From NCBI GenBank assembly GCA_023565505.1, contig JAIMBI010000030.1, positions 1 to 34,991 on the forward strand: a DNA stretch of 34,991 nucleotides, given 5' to 3'. This DNA comes from Actinomycetes bacterium. GTDB lineage: Bacteria; Bacillota; Sulfobacillia; Sulfobacillales; JAIMBI01. The position numbers and the translations under genes were made by a program. Position 1 is the stretch's first letter. Each line of letters opens with the position of its first letter. Below, piece after piece: positions 7,489 to 15,859 of this stretch. Below the pieces are notes generated by a model. That model saw nothing but the letters and a program-made list of their open reading frames with translations, was not told the origin of the DNA and did no database searches.

Positions 7489-8634
7489 ATGGACTTCGAT
7501 TTCTCGGACGAACAGTACATGATGCGCGACAGCGCGCTCGGCCTCTTCAACCGCATCGCGGATCTGTCGGTCGTGCGCCGCATCTACGAGAACCCTGGCG
7601 ACATCGCCCGGCGCCTCGCTCCGGATCTGGCGGCCCAGGGGATGCTCGCCGGCAGCATTCCGGAGGCGTACGGCGGCAACGGCCTGTCGCTCCTGGATTT
7701 CGCCTTGGTGTTCGAGGCGGCGGGACGGACACTCTTGCCCTATCCGCTCGCCGAGACCTTCGTGGCCGGCGACGTGATCGCCCGCCACGGCATGGAGACC
7801 GTCAAGGCCCGGTATCTTCCGGGCATCGCGTCCGGCGAACGGATCGCCACCGTCGCGTGGGGCGGGCCGGAAGGCCGGTGGGACGCGGCCGGCGTGCAGA
7901 TGACCGGCCGGGCCGGGTCCTGGCGCCTGTACGGGCGGCGCACGTTCGTGCCGTTCGGGGGGGAGGCCGACCTCGTGCTGGTCCCCGTGGCGCGTACCGA
8001 CGTCGAGGTGGACCCGGCGGCCCTGGTGGCCGTCGACCCGCGGCGCGCCGGCGTGACGGTGACGGCCCTCGCGTCGTTGGACGGATCCTACCCCCTCGCG
8101 TCCCTGGCCTTCGACGGGTACGCCGTGGACATGGACAGCGTGGTCGCCACGGGCACGCGCGCATGGCAGGACGCGCTCAACGTGGGGCGGGTCCTGGCGG
8201 CCTGCGAGATGCTCGGCACGGCCGAGGAGGTCTTCCAGAAGGCGGTCGACTACATCAAGATTCGGGAACAGTTCGGGCAGCCCGTCGGGCGCTTCCAAGG
8301 CCTCAAGCACATCGCCGCGGACGACTACATGCTGCTCGAGAGCGCCCGCGTCGCGGTCCGTTACGCCTGCTGGGTCGCCAGCGAAGGACAGGCGGAGGCG
8401 CCCCTCTACGTGGCGCTGGCCAAGGCCTACACGTCGGACATGGCCAAGCGGGTGACCGGGGACGCCATCCAGCTCCACGGCGGCATCGGCTTCACCTGGG
8501 ACAGCGACGTCCACTTCTTTTTCAAGCGGGCCTGGCGCCTGGCCTCGCAGCTGGGGACGGCGGCCGCCCTCCGGGAGGGGATGGCCAAGCGCGTGATCGA
8601 CGGGCGGCCCGTGGCGGCGGCCCTGGCGGACTGA
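7489..8634 (+). CDS. acyl-CoA dehydrogenase family protein
   Basis: The 381-residue protein has the usual three-part fold: helical N-domain (FDFSDEQYMMRDS..., IPEAYGGNGLS at 57-67), beta middle domain, and C-domain with REQFGQPVGRFQGLKH (259-274, FAD contact) and QLHGGIGFTWDSDVH (328-342). It oxidises an acyl-CoA at C2-C3, passing electrons to ETF. The pattern resembles FadE/ChsE-type dehydrogenases of steroid catabolism, where the catalytic base follows TW; here that residue is Asp338 rather than the Glu seen in relatives. I chose the ATG at 7489 (AGGAGG at 7479-7484) over an upstream GTG. First gene of an operon with thiolase-like, DUF35 and SDR genes. Confidence 0.9.
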   Translation: MDFDFSDEQYMMRDSALGLFNRIADLSVVRRIYENPGDIARRLAPDLAAQGMLAGSIPEAYGGNGLSLLDFALVFEAAGRTLLPYPLAETFVAGDVIARHGMETVKARYLPGIASGERIATVAWGGPEGRWDAAGVQMTGRAGSWRLYGRRTFVPFGGEADLVLVPVARTDVEVDPAALVAVDPRRAGVTVTALASLDGSYPLASLAFDGYAVDMDSVVATGTRAWQDALNVGRVLAACEMLGTAEEVFQKAVDYIKIREQFGQPVGRFQGLKHIAADDYMLLESARVAVRYACWVASEGQAEAPLYVALAKAYTSDMAKRVTGDAIQLHGGIGFTWDSDVHFFFKRAWRLASQLGTAAALREGMAKRVIDGRPVAAALAD

Positions 8635-8688
8635 CGGGCGGCGGGCGCCGCCCGGTCGGACCGCACCACCCCGGAGAGGAGCGAATCG

Positions 8689-9882
8689 ATGCGAGGCGAA
8701 CGGTCGGCCGCCATCGTGGGGATTCACGAGTTTCCCCAGCGCAAGGTCGAGGGCCTGACTGCCCTCCAAATCAAGGCGGAATCCGCCCGGCGGGCGCTGG
8801 AGGACGCGGGGCTCAGCTGGCAAGACGTCGACGCGCTCTACGACGCCGGCGAGACGGGTATCGGGATGTCCGCGTCGGTCCTCGCGGAATACCTGGGTCT
8901 CAAGCCCCGTGTGCTCGACTCCACGTCCGTCGGCGGCAGCTCCTTCGAGTTCCACGCGGCCCACGCCCGCGAGGCCATCCGCGCGGGCAAGGCCAAGGTC
9001 GCGCTGTTGACCTACGGCTCCACGGCGCGGGCCGACGCCCGCAGCATCGGGACCGGCGCCCGGGTCGGAGGCGGGGCCCCTACGCCCTTCGGCAACATGG
9101 AGGACCCGTGGGGCATCACGCTCATCGGGAGCTACGCGCTGGTGGCCCAGCGCCACATGGCGCAGTACGGGACGACGCGGGAACAGCTCGCGGAGATCGC
9201 GGTCACCACGCGGGCGCACGCCATGCGCAACCCGGAGGCGGTCCAGGCCCTGCGGGACATCGGCATCAAGGACGTGCGCGAGATCTCCGTCGAGGACGTG
9301 GCCACCTCCCGGCTCATCGCTGACCCGCTCCGGCTGCTCGACTGCTGTCTCATCACGGACGGCGGCGGGGCCGTGGTCATCGCGGCGCCGGAGGTGGCCC
9401 GCAACACCCGCCATCGCCCCGTGTGGATCCTGGGCACCGGCGAGGCGACCAAGTACCCCGAGAACGGCGGCGACATCACCGTCAGTGCCGCGGCCCAGTC
9501 GGGTCCCCAGGCGTTCGGGGAGGCGGGGGTCCGGCCGGACGAGATCGATGTGGCGATGATTTACGACTCCTTCACGATCACCGTGCTCACGATTCTCGAA
9601 GACCTCGGGTTCTGTGCCAAGGGCGAGGGCGGCGCGTACGTCGAGGGCGGACGGCTGCGGTTCGACCGCCCGGGGGCTCCCGCGCTCAACACGGACGGCG
9701 GCGGGCTGTCGTCCAACCATCCGGGGATGCGCGGCATCTTCCTGCTCATCGAGGCCACGCGGCAGCTGCGGGGCATGTCCACGGCGCAGGTGCCGGACGC
9801 GCGGCTCGCCGTCGCCCACGGGAACGGGGGCATGCTGGGCCACCGGCACGCCGCGGGGACCGTCATCTTGGGGAGGGATTGA
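8689..9882 (+). CDS. thiolase-fold protein (SCP2/Ltp2-like) lacking the nucleophilic Cys
   Basis: The 397-residue protein is a thiolase-superfamily member of the lipid-transfer/SCP-x branch: LDSTSVGGSSFEFHAAHAREAI (77-97), LLDCCLITDGGGAVVIA (216-232), IYDSFTITVL (291-300), GGLSSNHPGMRGI (338-350, His343) and AHGNGGMLGHR (376-386). In classical thiolases the acylated Cys lies in a CxSG-type loop; the matching loop here reads VGGSS, so no Cys is present. Cys-less homologues such as Ltp2 work as retro-aldolases on hydroxyacyl-CoAs with a DUF35 partner. A DUF35 gene follows after 2 bp, supporting a two-subunit complex. Retro-aldolase activity is inference; an unusual thiolase is the alternative. 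Confidence 0.88.
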   Translation: MRGERSAAIVGIHEFPQRKVEGLTALQIKAESARRALEDAGLSWQDVDALYDAGETGIGMSASVLAEYLGLKPRVLDSTSVGGSSFEFHAAHAREAIRAGKAKVALLTYGSTARADARSIGTGARVGGGAPTPFGNMEDPWGITLIGSYALVAQRHMAQYGTTREQLAEIAVTTRAHAMRNPEAVQALRDIGIKDVREISVEDVATSRLIADPLRLLDCCLITDGGGAVVIAAPEVARNTRHRPVWILGTGEATKYPENGGDITVSAAAQSGPQAFGEAGVRPDEIDVAMIYDSFTITVLTILEDLGFCAKGEGGAYVEGGRLRFDRPGAPALNTDGGGLSSNHPGMRGIFLLIEATRQLRGMSTAQVPDARLAVAHGNGGMLGHRHAAGTVILGRD

Positions 9883-9884
9883 CC

Positions 9885-10292
9885 ATGGCGGAGGCGGAGC
9901 GTCCCCTGCCGCGTTTTCCGGAGCCGGACACGGAGCCGTTCTGGCGGGCGACGCGGGAGCACCGGCTGGTGTACCCCGTGTGCCGGTCGTGCGGCGGAGT
10001 CGTGTTCTACCCCCGGCGCCACTGCACCCATTGCGGCGGCGACGACCTGGAGTGGCGGACGTCGGCGGGACTCGGGACGGTCTACACGTTCACCGTCATC
10101 CGGCAACACGGACATCCCTGGTTCAAGAGCCGGTTGCCCTACGTGGTGGCGTTCGTCGACCTCGACGAAGGCTTCCGCCTGATGACCCACGTCGTCGGCA
10201 CGGACCCCGAGGCAGTGCGGGTGGGCCAGCGCGTGCGCCTGACCTGGGAGGACGTCGGCGAGGTCGCCCTGCCGGTCTTCGAGCCGGCCTGA
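9885..10292 (+). CDS. Zn-ribbon/OB-fold protein (DUF35 family), partner of the thiolase-like protein
   Basis: The 135-residue protein has a short N-terminal helix (PDTEPFWRATREHRL), a four-Cys zinc ribbon (Cys33, Cys36, Cys47, Cys50 in CRSCGG and CTHCGG) and an OB-fold (about 60-135, LGTVYTFTVIRQHGHPWFK and VVAFVDLDEGFRLMTHV). This is the standard DUF35 layout; such proteins pair with thiolase-fold enzymes (BbsA with BbsB, ChsH2 with Ltp2). It begins 2 bp after the thiolase-like stop behind GGGAGG (9871-9876), consistent with co-translation and complex formation. Confidence 0.9.
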   Translation: MAEAERPLPRFPEPDTEPFWRATREHRLVYPVCRSCGGVVFYPRRHCTHCGGDDLEWRTSAGLGTVYTFTVIRQHGHPWFKSRLPYVVAFVDLDEGFRLMTHVVGTDPEAVRVGQRVRLTWEDVGEVALPVFEPA

Positions 10293-10347
10293 CCGGCGAC
10301 CGGGACGAGGCGGTGGGCGAGTCCGAAAGGGAGAGGAGGGGTAACCC

Positions 10348-11304
10348 ATGGGACGGTTGGATGATCGGGTCTGCATCGTGACCGGGGCCGGACGGGGCAT
10401 CGGCGCCGCCGTGGCCAAGCTGCTCGCGGCGGAGGGGGCGAAGGTGGTCGTCAACGACATCGGGGTGAATCTCGACGGCACCGGTCAGGACACGCGCCCG
10501 GCGGAGCAGGTGGCGGAGGAGATTCGAAAGGCCGGCGGGACGGCCGTGGCGAACTTCGACAGCGTGGCGGATCACCGGGCCGCCGAACACCTCGTGCACA
10601 GCACCATCGAGGAGTTCGGGAAGCTCGACGTCCTGGTCAACGTGGCGGGCATCCTGCGGGACCGGATGGTCTTCAACATGACGGAGGAGGAGTGGGACGC
10701 GGTCATCGCGGTCCACCTCAAGGGCACCTTCAACACCACCAAGTTCGCCGCCCAGTACTGGCACGACACCCGGGCGGGCCACTACCGGTTGATCAACTTC
10801 ACGTCGGGGTCCGGGCTGTTCGGGGCGCCCGGCCAACCCAACTACGCGGCGGCCAAGATGGGCATCGTGGGGTTCACCTACTCCTGTGCCCGGGCCCTGG
10901 CCAAGTACGGCGTGACGGCCAACGCCATCGCCCCCGGGGCGGCCACGCGCATGACCGAGTCGATCCCCGCGGAGCGCCAACAGTACCGAAACGCCGATCC
11001 CCGGGAGCGGGCCCCCGAGAACGTGGCGCCCATCGTCGCCTACCTCGCCAGTGTGGAGTCGGGATGGCTCAACGGCCGGGTCATCGGGGCCCGGGGCTAC
11101 GAAGTGACCCTCTACACCAATCCCGAGCCGGAGCGGCAGATCGTGTCGACGGGACCCTGGGACCTCGACCGGCTGTTCCAACTGGTGGAGCGCGTCTTCC
11201 GCCGGCGGTGGAGGGCACCAACTTGTTCAGTCCGCCCCGGCCGGAGGGCACGGCGCGCTAGGCGGTCGGGACGGCCGGCCCAGGCCCTGCCGCAGGGCAG
11301 CTAG
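10348..11304 (+). CDS. short-chain dehydrogenase/reductase (hydroxyacyl-CoA dehydrogenase-like)
   Basis: The 318-residue protein is a classical SDR: TGAGRGIG (12-19) binds the nucleotide, Asp37 after the second strand favours NAD+, NVAG is at 98-101, and the catalytic set is Ser153/155, Tyr166 and Lys170 (NYAAAK). The insertion after the second strand (NDIGVNLDGTGQDTRPAEQV) resembles the 3-hydroxyacyl-CoA dehydrogenase domain of MFE-2/17beta-HSD4 and related CoA-pathway SDRs. It probably oxidises a 3-hydroxyacyl-CoA made in this cluster. The last ~30 residues are Arg-rich and non-conserved, and overlap the 3' end of the convergent PHP gene by 78 bp. Confidence 0.9.
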   Translation: MGRLDDRVCIVTGAGRGIGAAVAKLLAAEGAKVVVNDIGVNLDGTGQDTRPAEQVAEEIRKAGGTAVANFDSVADHRAAEHLVHSTIEEFGKLDVLVNVAGILRDRMVFNMTEEEWDAVIAVHLKGTFNTTKFAAQYWHDTRAGHYRLINFTSGSGLFGAPGQPNYAAAKMGIVGFTYSCARALAKYGVTANAIAPGAATRMTESIPAERQQYRNADPRERAPENVAPIVAYLASVESGWLNGRVIGARGYEVTLYTNPEPERQIVSTGPWDLDRLFQLVERVFRRRWRAPTCSVRPGRRARRARRSGRPAQALPQGS

Positions 11305-11898
11305 CACGTCGGCGGGCGTCGTGACCCAGTCGGGCAACTCCGTCCACGCCGTGCCCAGGTCCTCTAGCCGATGGGCGTCGCTGCCGCCGGTCCCCGGCCG
11401 CGCGAGGCGGTCGGCCGCTTCGGCCGCCAAGGCGTTCTCCGCGTCCGGGGCTCGGCCGTTATGCACCTCGAGCCCGTCCGCCTGGCGCCACCAGGCGTGG
11501 AGCGCGCCGGCCTCGGCCGGCGCCCCGAGTGCTTGGCGCCGGGCCCAAAGGGGAAACCAACGGCGGTACGGGTGGGCCACCAGGAGGACGGCTCCCTTGG
11601 CCGTCGCGGCGGCCCGGAGCCGTTCGAACCGGTGGTAGGGCCAGACCGGGGCGTCGTCCCAGCCCAGGACCAGGACGTGCCCGACCTCCTCCGTCTGGAT
11701 CTCGGCTCCGCGTACGAGGATGAGGGACGTGCGGCGCGTCAGTTCCGCCAGGTCTTCGGCCCGCCAGAAGGCGTTGTGCTCCGTGAGGGCGGCGCCGGCG
11801 TAGCCGAGGGCCTCGAGCCGCCGGAGCGCCGCCAGCGGATCGAGCGTGGCGTCGTCCGACAGGTACGCCGTGTGGACGTGGAGGTCGAAACGTTTCAC
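11227..11898 (-). CDS. PHP-domain metal-dependent phosphoesterase
   Basis: The 223-residue protein has the four PHP metal motifs: HVH (His7, His9 in DLHVHTAYLSDD), TEHN (39-42), AHPYRR (His109) and GGSDAH (Asp174, His176). Such stand-alone PHP proteins hydrolyse phosphoesters (histidinol phosphate, nucleoside bisphosphates or oligonucleotides) with Zn, Mn or Fe. Substrate unknown. I chose the GTG at 11898 because GGGAGG lies 9 nt upstream and the protein then starts at the fold; longer frames add a low-complexity Arg/Pro stretch. It is divergent from the HIT gene across about 120 bp. Confidence 0.85.
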   Translation of the reverse strand: MKRFDLHVHTAYLSDDATLDPLAALRRLEALGYAGAALTEHNAFWRAEDLAELTRRTSLILVRGAEIQTEEVGHVLVLGWDDAPVWPYHRFERLRAAATAKGAVLLVAHPYRRWFPLWARRQALGAPAEAGALHAWWRQADGLEVHNGRAPDAENALAAEAADRLARPGTGGSDAHRLEDLGTAWTELPDWVTTPADVLAALRQGLGRPSRPPSAPCPPAGAD

Positions 11899-12017
11899 CG
11901 TGGGCGGCCTCCCGAGGGCATGCTGCGGTTCCCCGGCACCGGTCGGGGACCGCCACCATTGTCGCAGGTCGCGGGCGACCGGCGGGTCCGCGTGGCGAAA
12001 TCTTGGGGGGTGGAGGC

Positions 12018-12452
12018 GTGGCGGACGCCACGTGCCTGTTCTGCCGCATCGCCCGGGGCGAGGCGCCGGCCTGGCGCCTCTTCGAGGACGCGGAAACGGT
12101 GGCCTTCCTGGACATCGCGCCGGCGGCGCCGGGACACGTCCTGGTGATCCCGCGCCGGCACGTGGCGACCCTGCTCGAGCTGGAGCCGTCCGCGGCACCG
12201 GCCGTGGTGGCGACGATCCAGCGGGCGGGGCGGGCCCTCCTGGCCCGTATGGGAGCCGACGGCTTCCACGTGTTCCAGGCCAACGGGACGGCGGCGGGCC
12301 AGTCGATCTTCCACCTGCACTTCCATGTGGTGCCGCGCCGCCACGGGGTCCGGCTCACCCAGCGCGGCCCCGGCATGAACCCTCGGGCCGCGCCGGAAGA
12401 CCTCGCCGCCGTGGCCGAGCGGCTGGGTCCGGGATTCAGGGAGGACACGTGA
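12018..12452 (+). CDS. HIT-family nucleotide-binding hydrolase
   Basis: The 144-residue protein carries the histidine triad HLHFHVVPR (His99, His101, His103) and the N-terminal CLFCRIARGE of Hint/HinT-like proteins, with GHVLVIPRRHV in between. These are cytosolic AMP-lysine or AMP-phosphoramidate hydrolases, homodimeric. I favour GTG at 12018, which yields the usual MADxxCxFC start and has a G-run about 7 nt upstream; a TTG at 12003 is the alternative. It lies between the PHP gene and the CoA-transferase pair and may be a housekeeping gene unrelated to them. Confidence 0.9.
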   Translation: MADATCLFCRIARGEAPAWRLFEDAETVAFLDIAPAAPGHVLVIPRRHVATLLELEPSAAPAVVATIQRAGRALLARMGADGFHVFQANGTAAGQSIFHLHFHVVPRRHGVRLTQRGPGMNPRAAPEDLAAVAERLGPGFREDT

Positions 12453-12536
12453 CCCGGCCGGGCGCGGGAAGACGGGACCGGGAACGCCGCCCCACGGACG
12501 CCGGATCCGCGGCGGCGGGAGGGGAGGGATCCCCCG

Positions 12537-13748
12537 GTGGAGCAGGCACTCGCGGACATCCGCGTGCTCGAACTGTGCCGGGACGTGGCCGGCGCCTTCG
12601 CCGGGCGCCTGTTCGCCGACTTCGGCGCCGACGTGATCAAGGTCGAGCCGCCCGGCGGGGATCCGACCCGCCGGGCCGGGCCGTTTCCCCAGGACCGGCC
12701 GCACCTCGAACGAAGCGGCCTGTTCCTGCACCTCAACCGCAACAAGCGGGGGATCACCCTGGCGGTGGAGGAGCCGAGCGGCCGGGCGCTCTTCCGGCGC
12801 CTGGCGGCCACCGCCGACGTCGTCCTGGAGTCCTTCGGGCCGGGCCGGCTCGAGGCCTGGAACCTCGGCTGGGAGGCCCTCGCCCGGGACAACCCGCGGC
12901 TGGTGCTGGGACGGCTCTCCACGTGGGGACAGACGGGTCCGTACCGGAACTACCCCGGCGGGCCGTTCGAGGCCCACGCGTTCGGCGGGCCGTTCTACGA
13001 GACCGGCAGCCCCGACCGCCCGCCCCTCACCAAGCCGGGCGAACTGGTGGCCTGCCAGGTCGGCAACACGTTCGCCGCCGCCGTGTTGGGCGCCGTCTAC
13101 CTGGCTCGTCGGACGGGGACGGGACAGGAGGTCGACGCCGCGGCGGTCGAGATCCTCCTGGCCAGCGTCGACCGGCGCGCCATCACCAACTTCACGTACC
13201 AGCTCACCGGTCATTTGCCGCGGCGGGTCGGACAGCCTCCCCGGGGCCCGCTGCCGCGGGGAATCTACCCCTGTGCCGACGGATGGGTCGACATCGCCAC
13301 CGTCCCGGCTTGGGTCCCCCGGATGCTGGCGACCCTCGGCGATCCGGACCTGACGGCCTATTTCCGCGACCATCCGCAGGCGGCGTACGAACCCGCCACC
13401 GCCGAGCGGGTCGAACCCGTCCTCCACCGCTGGCTGTCCGCCCGCACCCGGCGCCAATGCTTCGAGGAGGCGGTCCTGCGACACGGCTGGCCGGTCTACC
13501 CGGTCCAGACGGTGGCCGACGCGCTGGAGGATCCGCACTTCTGCGCCCGCGGCTTCTTCGTGACCGTGAATCACCCGGCGGCCGGGTCCCTCCCGTACCC
13601 GGGCGCGCCCTGGCGCATGGCGGAGGGGGGCTTCGCCTTTAGACGGCCCGCGCCGCTCCTCGGCCAGGACAACGCCGACGTGCTCGGCGGCGAACTCGGC
13701 CTGGGTCCGGAGGACTTGGCGCGGCTCTGCGCCGCCGGGATCATCTAA
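12537..13748 (+). CDS. type III CoA-transferase (CaiB/BaiF) subunit lacking the catalytic Asp
   Basis: The 403-residue protein is a family III CoA-transferase: IRVLELCRDVAGAFAGRLFADFGADVIKVE (8-37), NRNKRGITLAVEEPSGR (67-83), LVLGRLSTWGQTGPY (122-136) and the C-terminal YPVQTVADALEDPHF and PYPGAPWRM segments. The catalytic Asp that becomes acylated normally lies in a loop before the helix leading to RTGTGQ; here the stretch PLTKPGELVACQVGNTFAAA (163-182) has no Asp. It is therefore probably a non-catalytic partner of the next gene, as proposed for paired enzymes such as BbsEF. Start is GTG at 12537 behind GGGAGGGGAGGG; stop overlaps the following gene region. Confidence 0.88.
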   Translation: MEQALADIRVLELCRDVAGAFAGRLFADFGADVIKVEPPGGDPTRRAGPFPQDRPHLERSGLFLHLNRNKRGITLAVEEPSGRALFRRLAATADVVLESFGPGRLEAWNLGWEALARDNPRLVLGRLSTWGQTGPYRNYPGGPFEAHAFGGPFYETGSPDRPPLTKPGELVACQVGNTFAAAVLGAVYLARRTGTGQEVDAAAVEILLASVDRRAITNFTYQLTGHLPRRVGQPPRGPLPRGIYPCADGWVDIATVPAWVPRMLATLGDPDLTAYFRDHPQAAYEPATAERVEPVLHRWLSARTRRQCFEEAVLRHGWPVYPVQTVADALEDPHFCARGFFVTVNHPAAGSLPYPGAPWRMAEGGFAFRRPAPLLGQDNADVLGGELGLGPEDLARLCAAGII

Positions 13749-13774
13749 TGCTCGCACCCGGAGGAGGGGAGCTC

Positions 13775-15118
13775 ATGGCCGACCAGCCCCGTCTGCCGCT
13801 TGAAGGCGTCCGCGTCCTCGACATCACGCTGGTGTGGTCGGGTCCTGCCGCCACCCGTCTTATGGGCGAACTCGGGGCGGAAGTGATCCGGGTGGAGTCG
13901 TGCCGCCGCTTCCCGTCGAGCACGCGGGGACCGTCGCCGGACCCCGAACAGGCGCGGCGGGCCCAGGCGACCAATCCGGCGGGGCAGACGCTCGGTTATC
14001 CGGGGAACGACCCCGGCCCAGACCCCTACAACCGGTTCGGCCCGTTCATCCTGAACGGCGTCAACAAGCTGAGTTGCACGATGGAGCTGGACACTCCCGA
14101 GGGGCGCGAGGCCTTCCACGCCCTCGTCCGGCAGAGCGACGTGCTGGTGGAGAACAACCATCTCGCGGGCGGCGACAGCATCGGGCTCACATGGGACGAG
14201 CTGGCCGCCGTCAATCCCCGCCTCATCCTGGTCCGCATGGCTCCCTTCGGCCTCAGCGGGCCCTATGCGCCGGCGCTCGGATTCGGCACCCACTTCGAGT
14301 CCATCACGGGCATCCGGGCGTTGCGGGGCTATCCCGACGCCGGGCTGGAGGAGGCGGGACCCACCTACCACATGGACGACACCTCGGCGTCGGGGGTGGT
14401 CTTCGCCGTGCTGGCCGCGTTGATGCACCGCGACCGGACCGGCCGGGGGCAGCTCGTCGAGTTCGCCCAGGTGGAGAACCTGATGCAGGGGGTCGGCGAA
14501 GCCTTCCTGGACGTGGCGATGAACGGGCGCGTCCCGCCGGTGATGGGCAACCGCCATCCCCTCGTGCTGCAGGGCTGTTACCCCTGCCGGGGCGACGACG
14601 CCTGGCTGGCCCTCCACATTGCCACCGACGCGGAATGGGAGGGGCTGGTGGAAGCCATGGGGCGTCCGGCCTGGGCCCGGGAACCCCGTGTCGCCGACGC
14701 GGCGGGCCGACGGGCGCACCAGGAGGAGATCGACCGGCACCTGGCCGCCTGGACGGCATCCTGGGACAAGATGGACCTCTTCCACCACCTGGCGCGGCAC
14801 GGCGTGCCGGCGGCGCCGGTCGCCACGGCCGCCGACGTGCTGGCCGACCCGCACCTGGAGGCGCGCGGCTTCTGGCGCTCCCTGACGCACCCGGCCGCCG
14901 GGACGTACCGCTATCCGGGCCCGGTGGCGCGCTGGAGCGGGGGGCCCTGGCGTTGGGAGCGTCCCGCTCCGCTGTTGGGCGAGCACAACGCCTACGTGTA
15001 CGGCGAGCTGCTGGGCTACGACGCGGCGACGCTCCGCGACTGGGAGGAACGGGGCCTCGTCGGGACTCGCTACCGGGTCGGCCCGGCCGACGATCCCCGG
15101 CCGGCGCGGACGCCGTGA
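13775..15118 (+). CDS. type III CoA-transferase (CaiB/BaiF), catalytic subunit
   Basis: The 447-residue protein has VRVLDITLVWSGPAATRLMG (12-31), NGVNKLSCTMELDTPEGR (94-111), ILVRMAPFGLSGPY (151-164), and the loop YHMDDTSASGVVFAVLAALM (198-217) in which Asp201 falls where the catalytic Asp is expected. Such enzymes move CoA from a donor acyl-CoA (often succinyl-CoA) to a carboxylic acid. I chose the ATG at 13775 with GGAGGAGGGGA at 13760-13770, not the upstream ATG at 13748 that overlaps the previous stop. It starts 26 bp after its homologue, and the pair probably forms a heteromer that activates the acid feeding the acyl-CoA dehydrogenase cluster. Confidence 0.9.
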   Translation: MADQPRLPLEGVRVLDITLVWSGPAATRLMGELGAEVIRVESCRRFPSSTRGPSPDPEQARRAQATNPAGQTLGYPGNDPGPDPYNRFGPFILNGVNKLSCTMELDTPEGREAFHALVRQSDVLVENNHLAGGDSIGLTWDELAAVNPRLILVRMAPFGLSGPYAPALGFGTHFESITGIRALRGYPDAGLEEAGPTYHMDDTSASGVVFAVLAALMHRDRTGRGQLVEFAQVENLMQGVGEAFLDVAMNGRVPPVMGNRHPLVLQGCYPCRGDDAWLALHIATDAEWEGLVEAMGRPAWAREPRVADAAGRRAHQEEIDRHLAAWTASWDKMDLFHHLARHGVPAAPVATAADVLADPHLEARGFWRSLTHPAAGTYRYPGPVARWSGGPWRWERPAPLLGEHNAYVYGELLGYDAATLRDWEERGLVGTRYRVGPADDPRPARTP

Positions 15119-15181
15119 CGCGGCGCGGCCGACCGCGACCGGGCACCGTGGGACGCCGTCGGGGCGCGAGGCGCCGGCCGC

Positions 15182-15210
15182 TTGCCAGAGACGGCGAAAT
15201 CGGCTAGAGT
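15182..15210 (+). promoter_or_regulatory. promoter of the pyr operon
   Basis: TTGCCA (15182-15187) and TAGAGT (15205-15210) are separated by 17 bp and lie just upstream of the PyrR attenuator, giving a transcription start near 15217. Each hexamer matches consensus at four or more positions. Confidence 0.5.
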
Positions 15211-15220
15211 GTCGCTAGTG

Positions 15221-15856
<636 letters not shown>

Positions 15857-15859
15857 GCG

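Noticed and set aside
11899..12198. N-terminal extension of the PHP protein
   Set aside because: Arg/Pro-rich sequence antisense to the HIT gene; the GTG at 11898 has its own ribosome site and fits the fold start.
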